Position numbers and translations under genes: made by a program | Source: Gammaproteobacteria bacterium | Lineage (GTDB): Bacteria > Pseudomonadota > Gammaproteobacteria > Nevskiales > Nevskiaceae | Reading direction: 5' to 3' | DNA length: 64,000 nucleotides | NCBI GenBank assembly: GCA_026398815.1 | Contig: JAPLSA010000023.1 | Span: forward strand, 48,322 to 112,321 | Shown: one piece after another, positions 53,193 through 62,980 of the stretch | Layout of the letters: every line of letters starts with the position of its first letter | Position numbering within the stretch: position 1 is the first letter of the stretch | Notes under the pieces: generated by a model | Told to the model about the DNA's origin: nothing | Database searches by the model: none | Seen by the model: the letters and a program-made list of their open reading frames with translations, nothing else

Positions 53193-53268
53193 GGGTGCTT
53201 AGCTCAGTTGGTAGAGCATCGCCTTTACACGGCGGGAGTCGGGGGTTCGAGCCCCTCAGCACCCACCA
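53193..53268 (+). tRNA. tRNA-Val (UAC)
   Basis: 76 nt with encoded CCA. Acceptor GGGTGCT/AGCACCC, D-arm AGCTCAGTTGGTAGAGC, anticodon loop CTTTACA giving UAC, T-arm GGGTTCGAGCCC. It lies 35 bp after hupB. Confidence 0.97.
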
Positions 53269-53304
53269 ACTCATTGGTTAGAAGTACAGATTTTGAAGTT
53301 TCGC

Positions 53305-53381
53305 GGAGCGGTAGCTCAGTCGGTTAGAGTATCGGCCTGTCACGCCGAGGGTCGCGGGTTCGAGTCCCGTCCGCTCCGCCA
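53305..53381 (+). tRNA. tRNA-Asp (GUC)
   Basis: 77 nt with encoded CCA. Acceptor GGAGCGG/CCGCTCC, anticodon loop CTGTCAC giving GUC, T-arm GGGTTCGAGTCCC. Paired with tRNA-Val upstream. Confidence 0.97.
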
Positions 53382-53392
53382 TGTAACACCCC

Positions 53393-53416
53393 AGGGCGCT
53401 CATTGAGCGCCCTTTC
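53393..53416 (+). terminator. Terminator after the tRNA-Val/tRNA-Asp pair
   Basis: AGGGCGCTC (53393-53401) pairs with GAGCGCCCT (53405-53413) around ATT and runs into TTTCT. Confidence 0.8.
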
Positions 53417-53436
53417 TATTTGCGAGACCGAAATCC

Positions 53437-55362
53437 ATGATGCAGCAAATCCGCGACAGCCTGAACGGCCCGCTCATCGTCGGCGTATTGCTTGCCATCA
53501 TCGGTATCCCGTTTGCCTTTAGTGGAATCGAAGGCTATTTCCAGAGCAACGCCAACCCGACCATTGCGAAGGTTGGCGATACGAAGATCACTCAGGACCA
53601 GCTGCGGCGCGCCTATGACCAGCGCTACCGGCAGCTGCAGCAGCTGCTCGGCGAGAACTTCCGCGCCGACCAGATCAACCCGCAGCGGATGCGCGAGAAC
53701 GTGCTGCAGGACATGGTTCAGGACGCTCTGCTGCGAGCCGAAGCCCGCAACAGTGGCTACCGCGCCGGCGATGCCGCCTTGCGCGATTACCTCACTGCCA
53801 TTCCCGCGTTTCAGGACGGCGGCAAGTTCTCGCCGGAACGCTATCGCCAGCTGCTGGCACAGAACGGCTACACGCCGGACAGCTTCGAAGCCCAGCAGCG
53901 GGACAGCCTGATCGTCGATCAGCTGCGTGACAGCATTCTGGGCAGCGCCGTCGTCACGGCGGATGAAGCGGCGCTGGCCACCCGGCTCGCCAAGCAGGAG
54001 CGCGATTTCAGCTACCTGCAGTTCGATCCCGCCAAGTACCTGCCGACGGTGAACGTCACGCCGGAACAGGTGGCGGCGCGTTACGAGGAGCGCAAGGCAA
54101 CCCTGCAGGCACCCGAGCGCATGAAGCTCGCCTATGTGGAGCTGTCGCAGGGCAGCATCCAGAAGGCCGAAGCGCCGGGCGTGGACATCCTGAAGACGCT
54201 CTACGAGGCCGAGAAGTCGCGTTTCACGACGCCGGAAACGCGTCGCGCCAGCCACATCCTGGTGAATTTCGGCGCCGACAAGGACGCCGCGCGCAAGAAG
54301 ATCGAATCGCTGTCGGCGAAGCTCAAGAGCGGCTCCGATTTCGCCGAACTGGCGAAGTCGGTGTCCGACGACACCGGCAGCAAGGACAAGGGTGGCGACC
54401 TCGGCATCGTCAAGCGTGGCGACGGCCTGCTGCCGCCGAAGTTCGAGGCCGCGCTCTATGCGATGAACGCCGCCGGCGAAGTCAGCGAACCGGTGGAAAC
54501 CGAGTTCGGCTGGCACATCATCAAGCTCACCGAGCTGGTGCCGGCGCACACCGAAGCCTTCGACGCTCCCGCCGTCCAGAAAGCCCTGACCGATCTCTAC
54601 GTCAACAAGGACCTGCAGGCCAAGGTCCAGGAAAAGACCCAGCAGCTCGAACAGCTGGCGTTCGAGAACGAATCGACGCTGGAGCCGGTGGCCAAGGCGC
54701 TCGGCCTCAGCGTGCAGACGACCGACTGGTTCACGCGGGCCGGCGGTGCCGGCATCACGGCCACGCCAGCGGTGATCGAGGCCGCATTCTCGCGCGACGT
54801 GCTGACCGATGGCGTCAACTCCAAGCCGATCGCGCTCGATGCCGACCGGCTCGTGGTGATCCGCAAGGCCGAGTACGAAGCCCCCCGTCAGCGTGAACTC
54901 GCCGAAGTCGAGGCGACCTTGCGCGAGGCGCTGCGCAACGAGGAAGCCCGCAAGCTCGCCGATGCCGATGCCGTCAAGGCGCTGGCCGATATCAAGGCGG
55001 GCAAGTCGATCGACGAAGTGGCCGCCAGTGTCGGCGCCACCGTGCAGAAGCAGGACGGCGTGACGCGCAACAAGAGCGGCGTCGGCCTGGCGTTGCTGCA
55101 GACGGCGTTCAAGCTGCCGCGGCCGGTCGGTGCCGCCGTCAGCGCGGGCAATGCCACACTCGAGGACGGTGCGGTCGCCGTGATCGCCGTCAGCTCGGTG
55201 CGCGATGGCCGCGAGAAGGATGGCCACGAGCGCGACACTGAACTGGCGACCCTGCGCGACGCGCGCGCCGGCGCTGAGTTCAACGCCTATCGCGAAGCCT
55301 TGAAGAAGACCATCAAGGTCGACGTCAAGGCGGTCCCGGCCGAAGAAGCGCCGCTGCCGTAG
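53437..55362 (+). CDS. ppiD: Periplasmic folding chaperone PpiD (SurA_N / parvulin, inner-membrane anchored)
   Basis: 641 aa. A short cytoplasmic start is followed by one membrane anchor (PLIVGVLLAIIGIPFAF) and a SurA_N-like chaperone region (VGDTKITQDQLRRAYDQRYR). The parvulin domain at about 265-365 has RRASHILVNFG, SDDTGSKDKGGDLG and ETEFGWHIIKLTEL. It helps newly translocated proteins near the Sec translocon. Its place after hupB matches E. coli. It is followed by a separate symporter gene. Confidence 0.95.
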   Translation: MMQQIRDSLNGPLIVGVLLAIIGIPFAFSGIEGYFQSNANPTIAKVGDTKITQDQLRRAYDQRYRQLQQLLGENFRADQINPQRMRENVLQDMVQDALLRAEARNSGYRAGDAALRDYLTAIPAFQDGGKFSPERYRQLLAQNGYTPDSFEAQQRDSLIVDQLRDSILGSAVVTADEAALATRLAKQERDFSYLQFDPAKYLPTVNVTPEQVAARYEERKATLQAPERMKLAYVELSQGSIQKAEAPGVDILKTLYEAEKSRFTTPETRRASHILVNFGADKDAARKKIESLSAKLKSGSDFAELAKSVSDDTGSKDKGGDLGIVKRGDGLLPPKFEAALYAMNAAGEVSEPVETEFGWHIIKLTELVPAHTEAFDAPAVQKALTDLYVNKDLQAKVQEKTQQLEQLAFENESTLEPVAKALGLSVQTTDWFTRAGGAGITATPAVIEAAFSRDVLTDGVNSKPIALDADRLVVIRKAEYEAPRQRELAEVEATLREALRNEEARKLADADAVKALADIKAGKSIDEVAASVGATVQKQDGVTRNKSGVGLALLQTAFKLPRPVGAAVSAGNATLEDGAVAVIAVSSVRDGREKDGHERDTELATLRDARAGAEFNAYREALKKTIKVDVKAVPAEEAPLP

Positions 55363-55388
55363 TTCGGCACCACCCCCAGGACCGCGCG

Positions 55389-56639
55389 ATGAAATCCCAC
55401 TGGCAGATCGCCATCGCGCTGGGCCTCGCGGTACTGGTGGGAATGCTGGTCCCGGCCGATAGCCGGGTGTTTGCGGCCTGCGGTTTCGTGGGCGGGCTGT
55501 TTCTCAATGCCTTGAAGATGGTCGTCGTGCCGCTGATCGTGTCGTCGATCATCAGCGCGATGTCGACCTTCGGCGACGCCGGCGCCCTGTCGCGGATCGG
55601 CGTACGCACCATGCTGTTCTACACAGCCACCACCGTGCTCGCGGTGGTCACCGGCCTGGCGATGGTCAACCTGGTCGAGCCCGGCATCGTCGACGGCCGG
55701 CCGGCACGCGAACTGCTCGGGCTGGCCAGCGGTGCCGGACAGCTCAGCGAACACGTCAGCAGCGCCAAGCTGTCCGATGTCGGCGATGTCTTCTACCGGC
55801 TCGTCACGCCCAATCCGATCAAGGCCGCAGCGGAAAGCGATCTGCTGGGCCTGGTCTTCTTCAGCATGCTGTTCGGCATCTTCGCGGCGCGGATTCCCGG
55901 CGCCGCCGGCCAGGTGCAGCGCGATTTCTGGGCCGGCGTCCGGGAAACGATGATGCACATCACCGCCCTGGTGATGCGCTGCGCGCCGATCGGCGTGTTC
56001 GCGCTGGTGGCGAAGGCCTTTTCGGCGACCGGCGCCGATGCGATCCGGCCGCTCGCGCTGTTCTTCTTCGCGGCGCTCGGCGGACTGCTGTTCCACCTGC
56101 TGGTGACGATGTCGCTGCTGCTGACGGTCATCGGCCGGGTGTCGCCGTTGCGCATGCTGCGGGCGATGACCCCGGCGCTGCTGACCGGCTTCTCCACCTC
56201 CAGCTCGGCCGGCACGCTGCCGGTCACGCTCGACTGTCTGCGCAACCGCGCCGGCGTTTCCGAGCGGGTCACCGGCTTCACCCTGCCGCTGGGCGCGGCG
56301 ATCAATCTCGACGGCACTGCGCTGTACGAATGCGCGGCCGCGATGTTCCTGGCCCAGGCCTACGGCCTGCAGCTCGACCTGGTCACCCAGTTCGTGATCG
56401 TCGCGATGGCGGTCGTCACCTCGATGGGCGTCACCGGCATTCCATCGGCCAGCCTGGTCGCGATCGCGGTCATCCTCGGCGCGGTCGGCCTGCCGCTCGA
56501 AGGGCTGGGCGTGCTGCTGGCGGTCGATCGGGTGCTCGACATGTGCCGCACGGCAGTCAACGTCTACGGCGATGGTTGCGGCGCAGTCGTGATCGGCCGC
56601 CTCGAAGGCGAATCGGACATCCTCAGTCGCCCGCTCTGA
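55389..56639 (+). CDS. Dicarboxylate/amino-acid:cation symporter (DAACS family)
   Basis: 416 aa with about eight membrane segments and two re-entrant loops. [38 protein letters not shown] (HP1 serine-rich loop), [20 protein letters not shown] (the NMDGT-like unwound helix) and [16 protein letters not shown] (HP2/TM8, substrate and cation residues) are the family signatures. It couples Na+ or H+ to uptake of glutamate, aspartate or C4-dicarboxylates; the exact substrate is not assignable. It lies 26 bp after ppiD. Confidence 0.93.
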   Translation: MKSHWQIAIALGLAVLVGMLVPADSRVFAACGFVGGLFLNALKMVVVPLIVSSIISAMSTFGDAGALSRIGVRTMLFYTATTVLAVVTGLAMVNLVEPGIVDGRPARELLGLASGAGQLSEHVSSAKLSDVGDVFYRLVTPNPIKAAAESDLLGLVFFSMLFGIFAARIPGAAGQVQRDFWAGVRETMMHITALVMRCAPIGVFALVAKAFSATGADAIRPLALFFFAALGGLLFHLLVTMSLLLTVIGRVSPLRMLRAMTPALLTGFSTSSSAGTLPVTLDCLRNRAGVSERVTGFTLPLGAAINLDGTALYECAAAMFLAQAYGLQLDLVTQFVIVAMAVVTSMGVTGIPSASLVAIAVILGAVGLPLEGLGVLLAVDRVLDMCRTAVNVYGDGCGAVVIGRLEGESDILSRPL

Positions 56640-56695
56640 ACGGCTGACCGGCCCGGCCGGTCGCGCCGGCAGCCCATCACGACCACGTCCGAGGA

Positions 56696-56938
56696 GTGTC
56701 CACGCACTACCCAGGTGCCGCCGTGCTGTCGATGGCCACGCCAGCCGCCGCCGACTTTGACCTGTACCTGCAACGGCGCGCCACCGATGGCACGACCTGG
56801 TCGAACGTCGCCTCGTCGACCTCGGGCAGCTCCACCGAAGCGATCAACGCCACCGGCAGCAGCGCCTACCGCTATCGCTGGCGCGTCTATTCCTGCGAAG
56901 GCAGCGGCGCGTATACGTTCTGCAGCCGGCCGAAGTAG
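56696..56938 (+). pseudogene. Remnant of a secreted-protease C-terminal (PPC-like) domain
   Basis: 80 codons from GTG 56696. ATPAAADFDLYLQR, SSTEAINATG and YRYRWRVYSCEGSGAYTFC look like the beta-sandwich domain found at the C-termini of secreted peptidases. No catalytic domain or signal peptide precedes it, so it reads as the orphaned 3' end of a larger gene. The rest of the 490-bp gap between the symporter and tldD shows no other supported gene. Confidence 0.55.
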
Positions 56939-57131
56939 GCGGCCGGCGCGATTCCTGCTGCAGCTGTTCGTCCGGCAGTGACTGCGGGCGGGTGATGGCC
57001 GGATCGAACCCGTTCAAACGATTCCTCGACGCCCGCTGTCCTATGGCCTTCATGTGCCGCGTCGCGCGCCGCCTGCCGGGCGCGCCATCCGGTGCAACCC
57101 CGAGCAAGCTTCCCTGGAGATGGCGATTCCG

Positions 57132-58766
57132 ATGGATAGACGCGACTTCCTGAAACGCACCAGCACCAGCGTCGGCGCGCTGATGCTGCCGGTCTACGGC
57201 CATGCGGTGGCGGCCGAGGTGCTGGCCAGCCCGGCCGACAAGGCGCTGCGCAAGTCGCTGGCCGACGTCGCGCTGAACGCCGCGACCAAGGCCGGCGCGA
57301 CTTACGCCGACGCCCGCATCGGTCGCTACCTGCGCCAGTTCGTGATCACCCGCGAGACGCGGGTCGAGAACGTGGTCAACACCGAATCGACCGGCATCGG
57401 CATCCGGGTGATCGTCAACGGGACCTGGGGCTTCGCGGCCACCAGTGACCTGTCGCCCGATGCCGTCGCCAAGGCCGCGCAGCAGGCGGCGGCGATCGCC
57501 AAGGCCAACTCCAAGTTCCAGAGCGCGCCGGTGCAGCTGGCGCCGACCAAGGGCGTCGGCGAGGTCTCCTGGGCCACGCCGATCAAGAAGAACGCGATGG
57601 AGGTGCCGGTCAAGGAAAAGGTCGACCTGCTGATGGCGGTCAACAACGCCGCACTCAAGGCCGGCGCCGACTACGTCAACTCGGTGATGTTCCTGGTCAA
57701 CGAGCAGAAGTACTTCGCGTCCACCGACAACAGCTACATCGATCAGGACATCCACCGCATCTGGACACCGATGCAGGTCACCGCGATCGACAAGAAGAGC
57801 GGCAAGTTCCGCACCCGCAGCGAGCTGTCGGCGCCGATGGGCATGGGCTACGAATACCTGGATGCCAAGCCGTCCGGGAAGCTGAAGCTGCCCGGCGGGG
57901 TGATCGGCTACACCGATTCCTACGACATGGTGGCCGACGCCGTGGCGGCCGCGAAGCAGGCCCGTGCCAAGCTCACCGCACGCTCGGTGAAGCCCGGCAA
58001 GTACGATCTCGTGCTCGATCCCTCGCACCTGTGGCTGACCATCCACGAATCGGTCGGCCACCCGCTGGAACTCGACCGCGTGCTCGGCTACGAAGCCAAT
58101 TACGCCGGCACCAGCTTCGCCACGCTCGACAAGTGGAAGTCGAAGGACTTCAAGTACGGCAGCCCGACGGTCACGCTGTTCGCCGACAAGCAGCAGCCGA
58201 ACACGCTGGGCGCGGTCGGCTACGACGACGAAGGCATCGCCACCCAGCGTTGGGATCTGGTCAAGGACGGCATCCTGGTCAACTATCAGGCGATCCGCGA
58301 CCAGGCCCACATCATCGGCGCCAAGGCTTCCCAGGGCTGCTGCTACGCCGACTCCTGGCAGAGCGTGCAGTTCCAGCGCATGGCCAATGTCTCGCTGGCG
58401 CCGGGCAAGGCCCGGCTCACGGTCGACGAGATGATCAAGGACGTCGAGAACGGCATCTACATCGTCGGCGACGGCTCCTTCTCGATCGACCAGCAGCGCT
58501 ACAACGCGCAGTTCGGCGGCCAGCTGTTCTACGAAATCAAGAACGGCAAGATCACCGAGCAGATCGAGGACGTGGCCTACCAGATCCGCACGCCGGAGTT
58601 CTGGGGTGCCTGCAGCGCGATCTGCGACGAGCGCGACTACCGCTTCGGCGGCTCGTTCTTCGATGGCAAGGGCCAGCCCAGCCAGGTGTCGGCGGTGTCG
58701 CACGGGTCGTCGACGGCCCGCTTCAACGGCATCAACGTCATCAACACCGCGCGCAGCCTCGGCTAA
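57132..58766 (+). CDS. TldD-like metalloprotease with Tat-type signal
   Basis: About 544 aa from ATG 57132 (ATG 57120 also possible). The N-terminus MDRRDFLKRTSTSVGALML is a twin-arginine signal followed by VAAEV, so export in folded form is predicted. The zinc motif HESVGHPLE (His305, Glu306, His310) is the TldD HExxxH, and GACSAICDE near the end may supply a Cys. TldD/TldE complexes process peptides such as microcin B17 and CcdA in the cytoplasm; an exported version is less usual. The tldE-like gene follows after 15 bp. Confidence 0.85.
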   Translation: MDRRDFLKRTSTSVGALMLPVYGHAVAAEVLASPADKALRKSLADVALNAATKAGATYADARIGRYLRQFVITRETRVENVVNTESTGIGIRVIVNGTWGFAATSDLSPDAVAKAAQQAAAIAKANSKFQSAPVQLAPTKGVGEVSWATPIKKNAMEVPVKEKVDLLMAVNNAALKAGADYVNSVMFLVNEQKYFASTDNSYIDQDIHRIWTPMQVTAIDKKSGKFRTRSELSAPMGMGYEYLDAKPSGKLKLPGGVIGYTDSYDMVADAVAAAKQARAKLTARSVKPGKYDLVLDPSHLWLTIHESVGHPLELDRVLGYEANYAGTSFATLDKWKSKDFKYGSPTVTLFADKQQPNTLGAVGYDDEGIATQRWDLVKDGILVNYQAIRDQAHIIGAKASQGCCYADSWQSVQFQRMANVSLAPGKARLTVDEMIKDVENGIYIVGDGSFSIDQQRYNAQFGGQLFYEIKNGKITEQIEDVAYQIRTPEFWGACSAICDERDYRFGGSFFDGKGQPSQVSAVSHGSSTARFNGINVINTARSLG

Positions 58767-58781
58767 GGACCCCGTCTATCC

Positions 58782-60116
58782 ATGAGCATCTATTCCGAAG
58801 CACAGGCCAAGGCGATTCTCGACAAGGTCATCAAACTGTCGAAGGCCGACGAATGCACCGCCACGCTCGAAGGCTCGGTGGCCGGCAACATCCGCTACGC
58901 GCTGAACTCGGTGTCGACCTCCGGCATCGTCAGCAACTGCGAACTCGCCGTGCAGGTGGCGTTCGGCAAGAAGGTCGGCACCGCCACCATCAACGAGTTC
59001 GATGACGCCGCCCTCGCGCGCGTGGTCAAGCGCGCCGAAGACCTGGCCAAGCTGGCGCCGGACAATCCGGAGTTCATGCCGGCGATCGGCAAGCAGGACT
59101 ACCCGGCCACGCCGACCTATGTCGCCGCCACCGCCGGCATCACGCCGGAGTACCGCGCCCAGGTCGCCGCCGACAGCATCGTGCCGTCGAAGGCCGGCAA
59201 GCTGGTGGCCGCCGGCTTCTTCAGCGACGCCGTGCGCTTTTCGGCACTGGCCAATTCCAAGGGCAACTTCGGCTACCAGCAGTCGACCAATGTCGACTTC
59301 ACCTGCACGGTGCGCACTGAAGATGCGCGCGGTTCCGGCTGGGTGGCACGCAATGTCGCCGACGTCAGCCAGTTCAATGCCAAGTCCGAAATCCAGACCG
59401 CGATCGCCAAGGCGCAGCAGTCGGTCGACGCCAAGGCGCTGGAGCCCGGCAAGTACACGGTGATCCTCGAACCGGCGGCCAGCGCCGGGCTGATCAGCTT
59501 CATGATGCAGGGCTTCGACGCCCGCTCGGCCGACGAGGGCCGCAGCTTCCTGACCAAGAAGGGCGGCGGCAATCGCCTCGGCGAAAAGCTGTTCGACGAC
59601 AAGGTCACGCTGTTCAGCGATCCGGCCTATCCGGGCGCCGCCGTGCTGCCCTGGGACAACGACGGTGTCAAACGCGAGAAGCAGGCGATCATCACCAACG
59701 GCAAGGTCGACAGCCTGCAGTACTCGCGCTACTGGGCGAAGGCCAAGAAGACCCAGGCGATCGGCCAGCCCGGCAACCTGATCATGGTCGGCGGCAGCAA
59801 GTCGACGATGGACCTGGTGAAGTCGACCAAGAAGGGCATCCTCGTGACCCGCACCTGGTACATCCGCTCGGTCGATCCGCAGACCGTGCTGCTGACCGGG
59901 CTGACCCGCGACGGCACCTTCTACATCGAGGACGGCGAGATCAAGTACCCGATCAAGAACTTCCGCTGGAACGAGTCGCCGGTGATCATGCTCAACAACG
60001 TCGACGAACTCGGCAAGCCGGAACGGGTCGGCGATGACGAGTCGCCGTTCATCATGCTGATCCCGCCGATGAAGATCCGCGAGTTCACCTTCACTTCGCT
60101 GTCCGACGCGGTCTGA
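58782..60116 (+). CDS. TldE/PmbA-like partner protein
   Basis: 444 aa. It shares the TldD/E fold (ISTSGIVSNCELAVQVAFGK-like strand, VRTEDARGSGWVARNVADV, YTVILEPAASAGLISFMMQG, LTRDGTFYIEDGEIKYPIKN) but lacks HExxxH: the equivalent helix reads ASAGLISFM. TldE forms a heterodimer with TldD and is needed for its activity. No signal peptide of its own is seen, so it might be co-exported with the Tat partner. The stop overlaps the DUF4159 start (TGATG). Confidence 0.85.
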   Translation: MSIYSEAQAKAILDKVIKLSKADECTATLEGSVAGNIRYALNSVSTSGIVSNCELAVQVAFGKKVGTATINEFDDAALARVVKRAEDLAKLAPDNPEFMPAIGKQDYPATPTYVAATAGITPEYRAQVAADSIVPSKAGKLVAAGFFSDAVRFSALANSKGNFGYQQSTNVDFTCTVRTEDARGSGWVARNVADVSQFNAKSEIQTAIAKAQQSVDAKALEPGKYTVILEPAASAGLISFMMQGFDARSADEGRSFLTKKGGGNRLGEKLFDDKVTLFSDPAYPGAAVLPWDNDGVKREKQAIITNGKVDSLQYSRYWAKAKKTQAIGQPGNLIMVGGSKSTMDLVKSTKKGILVTRTWYIRSVDPQTVLLTGLTRDGTFYIEDGEIKYPIKNFRWNESPVIMLNNVDELGKPERVGDDESPFIMLIPPMKIREFTFTSLSDAV

Positions 60117-60751
60117 TGGCGGCGGCGTCCGCAGCGGTCTACGACTTCTGGTTCACCCGGCTGCAGTACGAGTCCGGCAACTGGGACGTGGACCAGCGGA
60201 TGCCGTCGAACATCATCGACACGCTGACCCAGTACACGACCCTGCGGGTCGATCCCGAGGAAAAGGTCATCCCGCTGGCCGACCCCAGGATGCTGGCTGC
60301 GCCGTTCGTCTACCTGGCGGGCAATCGCCTGCTGTCGTTCACGCCGGACGAACGGCGCAACTTCGAAAGCTACGTGCGCAACGGCGGCTTCGTGTTCGTC
60401 GACGACTGCAACCACGACATCGACGGCCTGTTCGCGAAAAGCTTCGAGCAGGAAATGGCCTCGATCTTCGGCGCCGACAGCCTGAAGAAATTGCCCAACA
60501 CGCACGCGGTCTACCGCAGCTTCTTCCGTTTCGACGGCCCGCCGCCGAACACCATCGAACTCAACGGCTGGGGCGATGACCTGGTCCACGACTACCTCAA
60601 GGGCATCGAGATCAACGGCCGCCTCGGCGTGCTGTACAGCAACAAGGACTACGGCTGTGAATGGGATTACGACTGGCGCAACAAGCGCTTCAACGCCGAA
60701 GACAACACCAAGTTCGCGGTCAACATCGTGGTCTATGCGCTGACGGCATGA
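60116..60751 (+). CDS. DUF4159-domain protein
   Basis: 211 aa, ATG overlapping the tldE stop. DFWFTRLQYESGNWDVD, TTLRVDPEEKVIPLADPRM, YVRNGGFVFVDDCNHD and GVLYSNKDYGCEWDYDWRN resemble DUF4159, an uncharacterised domain with a ThuA/glutamine-amidotransferase-like fold that often accompanies MoxR-BatA clusters. No signal or membrane segment is evident. Probably co-translated with tldE. A tandem repeat separates it from moxR. Confidence 0.75.
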   Translation: MAAASAAVYDFWFTRLQYESGNWDVDQRMPSNIIDTLTQYTTLRVDPEEKVIPLADPRMLAAPFVYLAGNRLLSFTPDERRNFESYVRNGGFVFVDDCNHDIDGLFAKSFEQEMASIFGADSLKKLPNTHAVYRSFFRFDGPPPNTIELNGWGDDLVHDYLKGIEINGRLGVLYSNKDYGCEWDYDWRNKRFNAEDNTKFAVNIVVYALTA

Positions 60752-60888
60752 ACCATTGCGATCCTCTGTTGCCGTCATTCCAGCGAAAGCCGGAACCCAG
60801 TGCGCGGAATCCGAAGTCCGTCACGTGGCTCTGGATTCCGGCCTGCGCCGGAATGACGGTGTGATGAGCTTTCATTTTTGAACCCACC

Positions 60889-61029
60889 ATGGCTGATCTC
60901 ACACGCGCTACCGAAGCCGGCATCACCGTCTTCGCCGTCATCCCGGCGAAAGCCGGAATCCAGTACGCGAATCTGGCAGCCGTCACGCAACCCTGCGCCT
61001 CGGCCTGCGCCGAAATGACGGCGCGATGA
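60889..61029 (+). pseudogene. Duplicated moxR start: 46-codon frame beginning like MoxR
   Basis: Begins MADLTRATEAGIT, close to the true start MADPTPLTEAAIT of moxR, and then reads through the palindrome as VFAVIPAKAGIQ to a TGA at 61027-61029. It looks like a relic of the tandem duplication; expression is not expected to give a functional protein. Confidence 0.65.
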
Positions 61030-61050
61030 ACCCCCACTTCGAACCCGATC

Positions 61051-62049
<999 letters not shown>

Positions 62050-62092
62050 GCGGCGGCCGCCGTTGGCCGACTGGCAGCGTCGGGCGGCGGCC

Positions 62093-62980
62093 GTGACTGC
62101 GCTGCTGCCGGCGGAGGTCCGCGCCCGGCTGGGCCGCCTGCAGATCAGCAGCCGGCTGCGGCCGGATGGCCAGGGTCTCGGCCTGCATGCCGGCCGTGGT
62201 CGCGGTGCCGGCCTGGAATTCGCGCAGTACCGGGCCTACGGGCAGGGCGACGAGCCGCGCCAGATCGACTGGAAGCTGTACGCCCGCTCCGACCGGCACT
62301 TCGTCCGCGATGCCACCCGCGACAGTCCGCTGACCGTCTGGCTGGTCATCGACTGTTCGGCCTCGATGGCGCAGGCCGACCCCGTGCGGCCGGACCACGC
62401 CCGGCTCGACGCCGCCCGGCTGCTGGCGGCCGGTCTCGCCGAACGGGCCATCGCCCAGGGCGACAGCGTCGGGCTGATCAGCACCGGCGGCGCGACCGTA
62501 TGCGGCCTGCCGGCAGCGGCCGGCGCCCGTCACCGCGATCGCCTACTGCAGCGGCTGGCGAGCCTGTCGGCCGATGGCCGCGACGATGCCCGTGCGCCGC
62601 TGCCCGGGCTGTCGGAGCAGATCGCGCCCGATGCGCTGGTGGTGGTGATCAGCGATGGCTTCGACACGGCGCTGCTCGACCGTTGCCGGCAGCTGGCGGC
62701 CGCACGTCGCGATGTCCGCGTGATCCGCCTGCTGACCCTGGCTGAAACCCGCTTCCCGTTCGCCGGCGCGGCGCGCTTCGTCGACGCCGAAAGCGGTCGC
62801 GCCCGCGCCGTCGACGCCGATGCCGCCCGCAGCGGCTTCCTGGAGCGCTTCGCCGAAGCCCGCCGCGCGCAGCTGCGGATGCTGGCCGGCAGCGGCGTGA
62901 TCGCCGTCGAGCAAGTGCTCGACGAGCCGCCCGACACAGCGCTGCACGCGCTGTTCGGCACGCGCGGCCCCGGCCGATGA
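62093..62980 (+). CDS. DUF58 protein with vWA-type MIDAS
   Basis: About 295 aa from GTG 62093; TTG 62063 and ATG 62006 are in-frame alternatives, but MTALLPAEVRARLGRLQI fits family starts. DUF58 core YRAYGQGDEPRQIDWKLYA is at 46-64. The following VIDCSASM (Asp87-x-Ser89-x-Ser91) is an intact MIDAS metal motif, and VVVISDGFD follows. DUF58 proteins partner MoxR in envelope-linked complexes. The stop overlaps the next start (ATGA). Confidence 0.88.
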   Translation: MTALLPAEVRARLGRLQISSRLRPDGQGLGLHAGRGRGAGLEFAQYRAYGQGDEPRQIDWKLYARSDRHFVRDATRDSPLTVWLVIDCSASMAQADPVRPDHARLDAARLLAAGLAERAIAQGDSVGLISTGGATVCGLPAAAGARHRDRLLQRLASLSADGRDDARAPLPGLSEQIAPDALVVVISDGFDTALLDRCRQLAAARRDVRVIRLLTLAETRFPFAGAARFVDAESGRARAVDADAARSGFLERFAEARRAQLRMLAGSGVIAVEQVLDEPPDTALHALFGTRGPGR

